Notes: generated by a model not told the origin, from the letters alone. A stretch of 9,766 nucleotides of DNA from Zeimonas sp039807785 (GCA_039807785.1 JBDHRX010000112.1:1-9766), one strand, 5' to 3'. Counted from the stretch's first letter, positions 1-5,516 are shown. A program made the numbers and translations.

Positions 1-23
1 CCCGCGCCGGGCCGCGACGCCGG
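1..23. other. Window edge after cutA, no feature seen
   Basis: These bases follow the cutA stop codon on the transcript strand. They are G/C only apart from a few bases and show no start codon with a ribosome binding site and no terminator. In several Burkholderiales dsbD follows cutA, from memory, but nothing here can confirm it. Confidence 0.5.
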
Positions 24-416
24 TCAATCCTGAGCGGGACGAAGCGGCGGGGCGCGGGTCTCGGCGATCGCCCAGGCCGCATAGGCCGGCCAGACCGCGT
101 CCGGAGCGATCGTCACGATCTCGGGGATCTCGTACGGATGCAGGTCCTTCAGGCGCTGCCGGCAGGCGGCATGCCTGCGGCGCGTGGTCTTGACCAGCAG
201 GGTCACCTCGTCGGCCTGCTCCACCCGTCCCTGCCACCGGTAGACCGAGCGGCATTCGCCGAGGATGTTCACGCAGGCGGCGAGCCGCTCCTCGACCAGG
301 GCCTGCGCGATCGCCGAGGCGACGGCGCGGTCGGGCACGTTGCTGAGCAGCAGCAGCAGGCCGTCGGGCGGAACGGCCCGCACCGGCTCTGGAACCGGGC
401 GTCCGGCGGTGTCCAT
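24..416 (-). CDS. cutA: CutA family divalent-cation tolerance protein
   Basis: Small, usually trimeric ferredoxin-like-fold protein linked in E. coli to copper tolerance; its true biochemical role is unsettled. I read 130 residues from the ATG at 416, inside a much longer open frame with no support upstream. Recognisable elements are LLLLSNVPD, ALVEERLAACVNIL (about 40-52), CRSVYRWQGRVEQADEVTLLVKTT (54-78) and HPYEIPEIV (93-101). A GAGGAG site lies about 6 bases upstream. The position of E. coli Cys16, a reported copper ligand, is Ser25 here, while His93 matches E. coli His83. The N-terminal ~18 residues are proline-rich and beyond the usual core. The gene follows the permease by 47 bases and is probably co-transcribed with it. 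Confidence 0.92.
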   Translation of the reverse strand: MDTAGRPVPEPVRAVPPDGLLLLLSNVPDRAVASAIAQALVEERLAACVNILGECRSVYRWQGRVEQADEVTLLVKTTRRRHAACRQRLKDLHPYEIPEIVTIAPDAVWPAYAAWAIAETRAPPLRPAQD

Positions 417-463
417 GACGGTCTCCTCGTCGGCGCGAGGCCCGGCGGGAACGACGGGCACGC

Positions 464-1243
464 TCAGGCGGCGAAGCGCCGCCGCGTCAGGATCGTCGCA
501 AGATACAGCGCCCCGCCCGCATAGGCCAGCAGGATCAGCAGCGGCGCCGCCGGCGCTTCCGGCAGGCGGCCCAGCACCAGCGGCCGCGCCAGCTCGACCG
601 CCGCGGCCAGCGGCAGCGCGCCCGCGATGGCGGCGAGCCAGTCGGGCAGTTGCCCCATCGGATAGTAGACGCCCGAGACGAAGATCATCGGCGTGAGGAC
701 CAGCGTGAAGTAGTAGGTGAAGAAATCGTAGCCGCGGGCGAGCGCGTTCACGCACAGCCCGATCGCCCCGAACACCAGCCCGGTGAGCGCGACCACGGGG
801 AGCGCCAGCACCAGCGTCGGCGCGCGCGAGATGTCGAGCAGCCAGACCACGGCGATGATCGCCAGGCCCGACAGGACGCTCTTGGTGGCCGCCCACAGCC
901 ACTCGGCGATCACGATGTCGTCGAGCTCCAGCGGCGCGTTGAGCAGCGACTCCCAGGTGCGCTGCACGTGCATCCGCGAGAAGGCCGAGTACAGCGACTC
1001 GAAGCTGGCCGCCATCATCGTGCTCATGCACATCGAGCCGGCCGCGAGGAACAGGATGTACGGCACGCCGTCGACCTGCTCGAGCAGGCGTCCCAGGCCG
1101 TATCCGAACGCGACCAGGATGATCAGCGGGTCGGCGATGTTCCCGAGGATGCTGGCCACCGCCAGCTTGCGCCACACCAGCAGGTTGCGCAGGTAGATGG
1201 GCAGGAATCGCATCGATGGACGCGGCGCGGCATACGGGTTCAT
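464..1243 (-). CDS. ABC-2 type permease, NodJ family
   Basis: Membrane half of the exporter encoded with the preceding ATPase. The 259-residue protein has about six hydrophobic segments, near residues 36-54, 61-83, 115-138, 145-167, 175-196 and 236-254. It carries features typical of NodJ-like ABC-2 permeases: RNLLVWRKLAV near the N-terminus, FESLYSAFSRMHVQRTWESLLNAP split across 81-104, LARGYDFFTYYFTLVLTPM around 168-186, and SGVYYPMGQLPDWL (190-202). It ends with the basic RRRFAA. I chose ATG 1243, with GAGG about 6 bases upstream; Met11 is an alternative. The usual architecture would be two permease and two ATPase copies. Likely cargo is a glycolipid or modified oligosaccharide by family analogy, but this is not shown by the sequence. 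Confidence 0.92.
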   Translation of the reverse strand: MNPYAAPRPSMRFLPIYLRNLLVWRKLAVASILGNIADPLIILVAFGYGLGRLLEQVDGVPYILFLAAGSMCMSTMMAASFESLYSAFSRMHVQRTWESLLNAPLELDDIVIAEWLWAATKSVLSGLAIIAVVWLLDISRAPTLVLALPVVALTGLVFGAIGLCVNALARGYDFFTYYFTLVLTPMIFVSGVYYPMGQLPDWLAAIAGALPLAAAVELARPLVLGRLPEAPAAPLLILLAYAGGALYLATILTRRRFAA

Positions 1244-1276
1244 CGCTGGCCTCGGATTTCCGGAACGCCCGCCGTC

Positions 1277-2200
1277 TCAGTCGCGCAGGTCGCGGCCGGT
1301 GAGCTTGAGGAACACGTCCTCGAGGTTGGCCGGCCGCTGCAGCACGCGCAGCGACGGCTCGGCGGCCGCCGAGGCCGCCACGGCCGCCGCCGCCTCGGCG
1401 CTCGCGCAATAGGCGAACGCGGTCTCGCCGACCAGCTCGACGCGCGCTGCCGGCGACGGGCCGCGCTCGCGGGTCCAGCCGCCGACGGCATCGCCGGTCA
1501 GCTCGACCACGTGCGGCTCGATCTCGCCGGCGATCAGCGCCGACGGAGTATCCATCGCGATGCGTCGTCCGTGGTCGATGACCGCCAGCCGGCTGCACAG
1601 GCGCTCGGCCTCCTCCATGAAGTGCGTCGTCAGCACGATCGTCTTGCCGTCGGCGAGCAGCCGGCGAAGCCGCTCCCAGATCAGATGGCGCGCCTGGGGA
1701 TCGAGGCCGGTGGTCGGCTCGTCGAGGAACAGCACCTCGGGATCGTTCACCAGCGCCCGGGCCAGCGTCAGGCGGCGGCGCATCCCGCCCGACAGCTCGT
1801 GCAGCTTCGCGTCGCGCTTGCCGGCGAGGCCCGCGAAGTCGAGCAGGGCATCCAGCCGCCCCGCGATCGTCGCGCGCGACAGGCCGAAATAGCGGCCGAA
1901 CACGATCAGGTTCTCGGCCACCGTGAAGTCGGGATCGAGTGCGTCCGACTGCGGCACGACGCCGACGCGCGCGCGCGCCGCGCGGCCCTGCGCCGGAATG
2001 TCGAGGCCGAGCAGCCGGATCCGGCCCGCGTCGGGCTCGACCAGCCCGAGCACCGCCTTCAGCGTCGTGCTCTTGCCGGCGCCGTTCGGGCCGAGCAGGC
2101 CGAAGCACTCGCCGCGGCGCACGGCGAAGTCGAGCCCCGCGATCGCCTCGACGCCGGCGAAGCGCTTGACCAGGCCTGAAACGCTGAGAACCTCGGACAT
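1277..2200 (-). CDS. ABC transporter ATP-binding protein, NodI family
   Basis: Cytoplasmic ATPase that energises an ABC-2-type exporter. Of 307 residues, the first ~220 form the nucleotide-binding domain: Walker A GPNGAGKST (37-45), Q-loop Gln84, signature LSGGM (136-140), Walker B VLFLDE (156-161), D-loop GLD (165-167) and switch His193. The stretch QSDALDPDFTVAENL and the block ARHLIWERLRRLL followed by TTHFMEEAERL are typical of NodI and its non-nodulation relatives. The last ~85 residues are a family-specific C-terminal region with an alanine-rich stretch. The ATG at 2200 has only a weak GGTGA about 12 bases upstream. The cognate permease starts 33 bases downstream. NodI exports lipo-chitin oligosaccharides in rhizobia; the substrate here is unknown, as no nod biosynthesis genes are visible. 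Confidence 0.92.
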   Translation of the reverse strand: MSEVLSVSGLVKRFAGVEAIAGLDFAVRRGECFGLLGPNGAGKSTTLKAVLGLVEPDAGRIRLLGLDIPAQGRAARARVGVVPQSDALDPDFTVAENLIVFGRYFGLSRATIAGRLDALLDFAGLAGKRDAKLHELSGGMRRRLTLARALVNDPEVLFLDEPTTGLDPQARHLIWERLRRLLADGKTIVLTTHFMEEAERLCSRLAVIDHGRRIAMDTPSALIAGEIEPHVVELTGDAVGGWTRERGPSPAARVELVGETAFAYCASAEAAAAVAASAAAEPSLRVLQRPANLEDVFLKLTGRDLRD

Positions 2201-2217
2201 CGCGTTCGCGTCACCGG

Positions 2218-2260
2218 AAAAAAACCAGGGCGCCGCGCGGTGCCGACACCGCGGGCGCCC
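2218..2260 (-). terminator. Intrinsic terminator of the spc-alpha cluster
   Basis: On the transcript strand, a 14-base-pair G/C-rich stem (GGGCGCC CGCGGTG with CACCGCG C GGCGCCC, one bulged C) is closed by a TCGG loop at 2243-2246. Two or three bases later comes an uninterrupted run of seven T residues (2224 to 2218). These are the classic elements of Rho-independent termination. It lies 49 bases after the rplQ stop and its T-run ends 17 bases before the ATG of the ABC-transporter ATPase. Ribosomal transcription should therefore largely stop here, with read-through supplying the downstream genes. Confidence 0.9.
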
Positions 2261-2277
2261 GTTCCCGAGCCGCCGGC

Positions 2278-2298
2278 GCGCCGCCGGTCCGGCGGCGC
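2278..2298 (-). repeat. Inverted repeat just after rplQ
   Basis: A 21-base near-perfect palindrome 11 bases after the rplQ stop: GCGCCGCCG pairs with CGGCGGCGC around a 3-base loop. It precedes the main terminator by 17 bases and has no U-tract of its own. It could form a hairpin that protects the 3' end or slows polymerase, but the sequence composition alone makes such repeats fairly likely. Confidence 0.45.
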
Positions 2299-2309
2299 CC
2301 GATCGGGGC

Positions 2310-2705
2310 TCAGTCCGCGCTCGACGCGCCTTCCGCCGACGCTTCCTCGGGACGGTCCATCAGTTCGACCAGCGCCATCGGCGCCGCGTCGCCCACCCGG
2401 AACCCGAACTTCAGGATGCGCAGGTAGCCGCCGTTGCGGTTGGCGTAGCGCGGGCCCAGCTCGTCGAACAGCTTGACGACCATCTCGCGGTCGCGCAGCC
2501 GGTCGAACGCCAAGCGCCGGTTGGCCAGCGACGGCTTGCGGCCGAGCGTGATGATCGGCTCGACCACCCGGCGCAGCTCCTTGGCCTTCGGCAGGGTGGT
2601 CTTGATCAGCTCGTGCCGCAGCAGCGAGTTGCACATGTTGCGCAGCATCGCCTCGCGATGGGCGCTGGTCCGGTTCAGCTTGCGTAGTCCGTGACGGTGA
2701 CGCAT
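2310..2705 (-). CDS. rplQ: 50S ribosomal protein L17
   Basis: Large-subunit protein near the peptide exit tunnel. The 131-residue product begins MRHRHGLRKLNRTSAHREAM and has the NMCNSLLRHELIKTTLPKAKELRRVVEPIITLGR core in segments (about 24-56), NRRLAFDRLRDREMVVKLFDELG, and GGYLRILKFGFRVGDAAPMALVELMD. It ends in an acidic, serine- and alanine-rich tail (EEASAEGASSAD) of the kind that varies among species. The ATG at 2705 has AGGA about 8 bases upstream. It is the last ribosomal gene of the cluster and is followed by an intrinsic terminator. Confidence 0.98.
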   Translation of the reverse strand: MRHRHGLRKLNRTSAHREAMLRNMCNSLLRHELIKTTLPKAKELRRVVEPIITLGRKPSLANRRLAFDRLRDREMVVKLFDELGPRYANRNGGYLRILKFGFRVGDAAPMALVELMDRPEEASAEGASSAD

Positions 2706-2735
2706 GACGGTTTCCTCGCGTTCTCGCCTTCTCTG

Positions 2736-3737
2736 TTACGGGCGCTCGAGGCCGGCCGGCGGCCAGTTCTCGAGCTTCATGCCGAGCGTCAGTCCGCGCG
2801 ACGCGAGCACTTCCTTGATCTCGTTGAGCGACTTGCGACCGAGGTTCGGGGTCTTCAGCAGCTCGTTCTCGGTGCGCTGGATCAGGTCGCCGATGTAGTA
2901 GATGTTCTCGGCCTTCAGGCAGTTCGCCGACCGCACGGTGAGCTCGAGGTCGTCGACCGGGCGCAGCAGGATCGGATCGATCTGCGGGCCGCGCGCGCCG
3001 CCGCCCAGGCTGAGCCCGCCGACCGGCTCGACCGCCGGCTCGGCGCCGCCCTCGAGCGCCGCGAACACGGTGAGCTGCTCGACGAGGATGCGCGCCGACT
3101 GGCGCACCGCCTCCTCGGGCGCGATCACGCCGTTGGTCTCGACGTCGACCACCAGCCGGTCGAGGTCGGTGCGCTGCTCGACGCGGGCGCTTTCGACCTG
3201 GTAGCTGACGCGCCTGACCGGCGAGAACGAGGCGTCGAGCACGATCTTGCCGATCGTCTTGGTCTCGTTCAGGTTGCGCAGGGTGCCGGGCAGGTAGCCG
3301 CGGCCGCGCTCGACCTTGATCGACATGTCGAGCTTGCCGCCCTGGGTCAGCGTCGCGATGACGTGGCCGGGGTTGATGACCTCGACGTCGTGCGGCACGT
3401 CGATGTCGGCGGCCGTGACCGGTCCCGGCGTGTCCTTGCGCAGCGTGAGGAACACTTCGTCGCGATTGTGCAGCCGGAAGGTCACGCCCTTCAGGTTCAG
3501 CAGCAGGTCGACGACGTCCTCGCGAACCCCGTCGATGGTCGAGTACTCGTGCACCACGCCGGTGATCTGGACCTCGGTCGGGGCATACCCGACCATCGAG
3601 GACAGCAGGACGCGACGCAGCGCGTTGCCCAGCGTGTGCCCGTAGCCGCGCTCGAACGGCTCCATGACCACACGGGCGTGCGAGGCGCCGAGTTGCTCCA
3701 CCTCGACGATGCGCGGCTTCAGCATGGCAGTCTGCAT
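2736..3737 (-). CDS. rpoA: RNA polymerase alpha subunit
   Basis: Dimer scaffold for RNA polymerase assembly and contact point for UP elements and activators. The 333-residue protein has the N-terminal assembly domain (about 1-229, with ERGYGHTLGNALRRVLLSSM at 29-48), a linker (about 230-252) and a C-terminal DNA-binding domain (about 253-333). The residues matching E. coli UP-element contacts are present: Arg269, Asn272, Cys273, Gly300, Lys302 and Ser303. The linker is glycine-rich (LSLGGGARG) and looks slightly longer than in the Burkholderia proteins I remember. I chose ATG 3737, not the longer reading frame that runs back into rpsD, because AGAGG lies 7 bases upstream and MQTAMLKPRI matches the usual betaproteobacterial N-terminus. 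An ATG at codon 5 is less likely. Confidence 0.99.
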   Translation of the reverse strand: MQTAMLKPRIVEVEQLGASHARVVMEPFERGYGHTLGNALRRVLLSSMVGYAPTEVQITGVVHEYSTIDGVREDVVDLLLNLKGVTFRLHNRDEVFLTLRKDTPGPVTAADIDVPHDVEVINPGHVIATLTQGGKLDMSIKVERGRGYLPGTLRNLNETKTIGKIVLDASFSPVRRVSYQVESARVEQRTDLDRLVVDVETNGVIAPEEAVRQSARILVEQLTVFAALEGGAEPAVEPVGGLSLGGGARGPQIDPILLRPVDDLELTVRSANCLKAENIYYIGDLIQRTENELLKTPNLGRKSLNEIKEVLASRGLTLGMKLENWPPAGLERP

Positions 3738-3751
3738 AGATATCCTCTCGG

Positions 3752-4375
3752 TTAGCGCGAGTACAACTCGACGATCAGGCTTTCGTTGATGTCGCCGGCG
3801 AGATCCGTACGGTCGGGCAGGTTCTTGAACACCCCTTCCATCTTGTTCTTGTCCACCGACACCCAGGCGGGGAAGCCGCCCTGTTCGGCGAGGTTGAGCG
3901 CGTCCTGGATGCGGGCCTGCTTGCGGGCCTTCTCGCGCACCGCGATCACGTCGTTGGGGCGGACCGACAGCGACGGGATGTTGACCGGCTCGCCGTTGAC
4001 CGTCACCGACTTGTGGCTGACGAGCTGGCGTGCCTCGGCGCGCGTGGAGCCGAAGCCCATGCGGTACACGACGTTGTCCAGGCGGCACTCGAGCAGCTTC
4101 AGCAGGTTCTCGCCGGTGTTGCCCTTGCGGCGCTCGGCCTCGGCGAAGTAGCGCCGGAACTGGCGTTCGAGGACGCCGTACATCCGCTTGACCTTCTGCT
4201 TCTCGCGCAGCTGCACGCCGTAGTCGGACGGACGCGACCCCGAGGTGCGCCCGTGCTGGCCCGGCTTGCTATCGAGCTTGCACTTGGTGTCGAGCCCCCG
4301 GCGGGCGCTCTTCAGGAACAGGTCGGTCCCTTCGCGGCGGGACAGCTTGGCTTTCGGTCCGGTATAACGTGCCAC
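3752..4375 (-). CDS. rpsD: 30S ribosomal protein S4
   Basis: Primary 16S rRNA-binding and assembly-nucleating protein; in E. coli it also represses translation of the alpha operon. The 207-residue protein starts ARYTGPKAKLSRREGTDLFL and has KPGQHGRTSGSRPSDYGVQLREKQKVKRMYGVLERQFRRYF-type sequence in segments at about 37-77. An S4 RNA-binding domain spans about 98-160 (RLDNVVYRMGFGSTRAEARQLVSHK...VNGEPVNIPS), and it ends INESLIVELYSR. There is one Cys in the N-terminal region (Cys32), so the zinc-knuckle is missing, as in the zinc-free S4 type. Translation starts with GTG, unlike every other gene here; no upstream in-frame ATG fits. It is preceded by 192 structured bases and followed 14 bases later by rpoA. 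Confidence 0.98.
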   Translation of the reverse strand: MARYTGPKAKLSRREGTDLFLKSARRGLDTKCKLDSKPGQHGRTSGSRPSDYGVQLREKQKVKRMYGVLERQFRRYFAEAERRKGNTGENLLKLLECRLDNVVYRMGFGSTRAEARQLVSHKSVTVNGEPVNIPSLSVRPNDVIAVREKARKQARIQDALNLAEQGGFPAWVSVDKNKMEGVFKNLPDRTDLAGDINESLIVELYSR

Positions 4376-4377
4376 GT

Positions 4378-4392
4378 TTCGAATCCTTCGAA
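4378..4392 (-). promoter_or_regulatory. Ribosome binding site of rpsD inside a TTCGAA inverted repeat
   Basis: On the transcript strand, TTCGAA-GGA-TTCGAA surrounds the ribosome binding site AAGGA, which is about 8 bases before the GTG start of rpsD. The two TTCGAA copies can pair (6 base pairs, 3-base loop), which would put AA of the site in the stem and GGA in the tight loop. The stem is weak and the loop small, so it may form only when stabilised, for example by a protein. This fixes the rpsD start at GTG 4375. Confidence 0.55.
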
Positions 4393-4395
4393 TTG

Positions 4396-4411
4396 CGCGA
4401 ATCGCTTCGCG
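4396..4411 (-). other. Hairpin 5 of the rpsK-rpsD gap, second GCGA tetraloop
   Basis: CGCGAA pairs with TTCGCG around GCGA on the transcript strand, 20 bases before the rpsD start codon. It repeats the apex GAAGCGATTC of hairpin 2 (4525-4544) exactly, but with a different lower stem. This pattern of conserved loop and varied stem base would suit recognition by one protein, though a duplication in only two copies cannot prove that. Confidence 0.5.
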
Positions 4412-4433
4412 GTCAGTCCGTCTTCGGTAACCC

Positions 4434-4449
4434 GGCCGCGCGAGCGGCC
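4434..4449 (-). other. Hairpin 4 of the rpsK-rpsD gap
   Basis: A 6-base-pair perfect inverted repeat (GGCCGC with GCGGCC) around a TCGC loop on the transcript strand, midway between the hairpin block after rpsK and the rpsD start. On its own it could arise by chance in DNA this GC-rich. Its interest comes from lying in a series of hairpins. Confidence 0.4.
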
Positions 4450-4483
4450 TTGCGGGTGACGAACAGTGGTCTTCTCCCCGGCC

Positions 4484-4522
4484 CCGCGGCGCGCCGCAGC
4501 ATGCGCTGCGCCTGCGCCGCGG
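4484..4522 (-). other. Hairpin 3 of the rpsK-rpsD gap, two-tier stem
   Basis: A 39-base inverted repeat on the transcript strand. The outer stem is 9 base pairs (CCGCGGCGC with GCGCCGCGG). An asymmetric internal loop (AGG opposite GC) follows, then an inner 6-base-pair stem (CGCAGC with GCTGCG) closed by a GCAT loop. It lies two bases after hairpin 2, so the three hairpins form a nearly continuous structured block of about 80 bases. No U-tract follows. Confidence 0.6.
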
Positions 4523-4524
4523 TT

Positions 4525-4544
4525 CGGCGGAATCGCTTCCGCCG
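4525..4544 (-). other. Hairpin 2 of the rpsK-rpsD gap, GCGA tetraloop
   Basis: On the transcript strand, CGGCGGAA pairs perfectly with TTCCGCCG around a GCGA loop, a stable GNRA tetraloop class. It directly abuts hairpin 1. The apical ten bases GAAGCGATTC recur exactly in the hairpin at 4396-4411, 131 bases downstream. No U-tract follows. Confidence 0.6.
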
Positions 4545-4565
4545 GGGCCGCCGGGCGGCGGCCCC
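4544..4565 (-). other. Hairpin 1 of the rpsK-rpsD gap
   Basis: Read on the transcript strand, a perfect 9-base-pair all-G/C inverted repeat (GGGGCCGCC with GGCGGCCCC) around a 4-base GCCC loop begins two bases after the rpsK stop codon. There is no U-tract after it, so it does not look like an intrinsic terminator. It may protect the rpsK 3' end, act as a processing or attenuation element, or be the first domain of a larger leader fold. Bases 4543-4549 could alternatively pair with 4480-4486, which would disrupt this hairpin. Confidence 0.6.
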
Positions 4566-4567
4566 TG

Positions 4568-4984
4568 TCAGATGCGGCGTTTCTTCGGCGGGCGGCAGCC
4601 GTTGTGCGGGATCGGCGTGACGTCCTGGATCTGCATGATCTTGATGCCCAGCGCGTTCAGCGCCCGCACCGACGACTCGCGGCCCGGGCCCGGGCCCCGG
4701 ATCAACACCTCGAGGTTCTTGATCCCGCACTCCTGCGCGGCACGGCCCGCCGCCTCGGCCGCCACCTGCGCGGCGAACGGCGTGGACTTGCGCGAGCCCT
4801 TGAAGCCCGCTCCGCCCGACGACGCCCACGACAGCGTGTTGCCCTGCCGGTCGGTGATCGTGATGATCGTGTTGTTGAACGACGCGTGGACGTGCGCGAT
4901 GCCGTCCGAGACGTTCTTGCGCGCCTTCTTGCGAAGCCGCGACGCGGCGGCTGCCTGCGCCGCCGATTGTGACTTGGTTGCCAT
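4568..4984 (-). CDS. rpsK: 30S ribosomal protein S11
   Basis: Small-subunit platform protein near the E-site mRNA. The 138-residue product has an alanine- and lysine-rich N-terminal extension (residues 1-23), then VHASFNNTIITITDRQGN, the GFKGSRKSTPFAAQ block (about 60-73), the GPGPGRESSVRAL loop (98-109) and the highly conserved C-terminal DVTPIPHNGCRPPKKRRI. The ATG at 4984 follows a 39-base gap after rpsM. The nearest purine-rich site, GGAG, is about 12 bases upstream, rather far. The 3' side is unusual: 192 bases of hairpin-rich sequence separate it from rpsD, whereas the other gaps in this cluster are 1-61 bases. Confidence 0.98.
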   Translation of the reverse strand: MATKSQSAAQAAAASRLRKKARKNVSDGIAHVHASFNNTIITITDRQGNTLSWASSGGAGFKGSRKSTPFAAQVAAEAAGRAAQECGIKNLEVLIRGPGPGRESSVRALNALGIKIMQIQDVTPIPHNGCRPPKKRRI

Positions 4985-5023
4985 GTGCTGGATCGACTCC
5001 GATGTGTGGGTCAGCCGCGACGC

Positions 5024-5389
5024 TTATTTCTTCAGCGCGACGCCGGCCTTGCGCGGGCCCTTGCGGGTACGCGCGTTCGTGCGGGTGCGCTGGCCGCGCA
5101 CCGGCAGCCCGCGGCGGTGGCGCACGCCGCGGTAGCAGCTGAGGTCCATCAGCCGCTTGATCGACATCGACACCTCGCGGCGCAGATCGCCCTCGATGGT
5201 GAGCTTGCCGATCAGATCTCGGATGCGCTCGAGCTCGGCGTCGTTCAGGTCCTTCACCTTCTTGGAGAAGGGGATGTTCGCCGCCTCGCAGATCTGGCGC
5301 GCGCGCGTGCGGCCGATGCCGAAGATGGCCGTCAGCCCGATCTCGGTGTGCTGACGGTCGGGAACGTTGATGCCCGCAATACGTGCCAT
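5024..5389 (-). CDS. rpsM: 30S ribosomal protein S13
   Basis: Small-subunit head protein that contacts the P-site tRNA and forms intersubunit bridges to the large subunit. The 121-residue protein begins MARIAGINVPDRQH. It has the helix-two-turns-helix region around AIFGIGRTRARQI, the SYRGVRHRRGLPVRGQRT-like block (SCYRGVRHRRGLPVRG here) and the basic C-terminal tail TRTNARTRKGPRKAG that reaches the P site. The ATG at 5389 has AGGA about 7 bases upstream. In E. coli this gene starts the alpha operon and carries the S4-binding leader. Here only 13 bases precede it, so that leader is absent. Confidence 0.99.
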   Translation of the reverse strand: MARIAGINVPDRQHTEIGLTAIFGIGRTRARQICEAANIPFSKKVKDLNDAELERIRDLIGKLTIEGDLRREVSMSIKRLMDLSCYRGVRHRRGLPVRGQRTRTNARTRKGPRKAGVALKK

Positions 5390-5402
5390 GGATAGTCCTC
5401 GC

Positions 5403-5516
5403 TCAGCCCTGGCGCTGCTTGTGCCGCGGATCGGTGCAAATGACGCGAACGACGCCGTTGCGCTTGATCACCTTGCAATTGCGGCAGATCTTCTTGACTG
5501 ATGCCATCACTTTCAT
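5403..5516 (-). CDS. rpmJ: 50S ribosomal protein L36 (zinc-binding form)
   Basis: Smallest large-subunit protein, located near the peptidyl-transferase and GTPase-associated regions. I translated this short frame by hand: 37 residues, MKVMASVKKICRNC... ending RHKQRQG. The zinc-ribbon ligands are intact: Cys11, Cys14, Cys27 and His32, so this is the zinc-containing (C+) type. The MKVMASVK N-terminus is typical of betaproteobacterial L36. The ATG at 5516 is preceded by a strong GAGGTG site about 4 bases upstream. An in-frame ATG at codon 4 is less likely. The gene follows infA by 57 bases and precedes rpsM by 13 bases. Confidence 0.97.
   Translation of the reverse strand: MKVMASVKKICRNCKVIKRNGVVRVICTDPRHKQRQG

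Noticed and set aside
417..2108. Upstream extension of the cutA frame through both exporter genes
   Set aside because: The frame is open only because stop codons are rare in this GC-rich DNA. The extension is Arg/Ala-rich, overlaps the real exporter genes in another frame, and cutA has its own ATG and ribosome binding site at 416.
650..2179. Plus-strand open frame of 509 codons opposite the exporter genes
   Set aside because: It is antisense to two well-supported ABC genes, with composition typical of a shadow frame and no domain or ribosome binding site of note.
4376..4483. Possible promoter ahead of rpsD
   Set aside because: I looked for TTGACA- and TATAAT-like elements at 16-18 base spacing on the minus strand and found none convincing; the stretch is GC-rich.
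4413..4502. Possible 29-residue ORF (MLRRAAGPGRRPLF...) in the rpsK-rpsD gap
   Set aside because: It has no ribosome binding site, its ATG lies in the loop of hairpin 3, and the peptide is an Arg/Ala-rich continuation of a shadow frame of rpsK.
4484..4565. Intrinsic terminators after rpsK
   Set aside because: The hairpins are strong but none is followed by a T-run, and rpsD-rpoA-rplQ downstream show no separate promoter.
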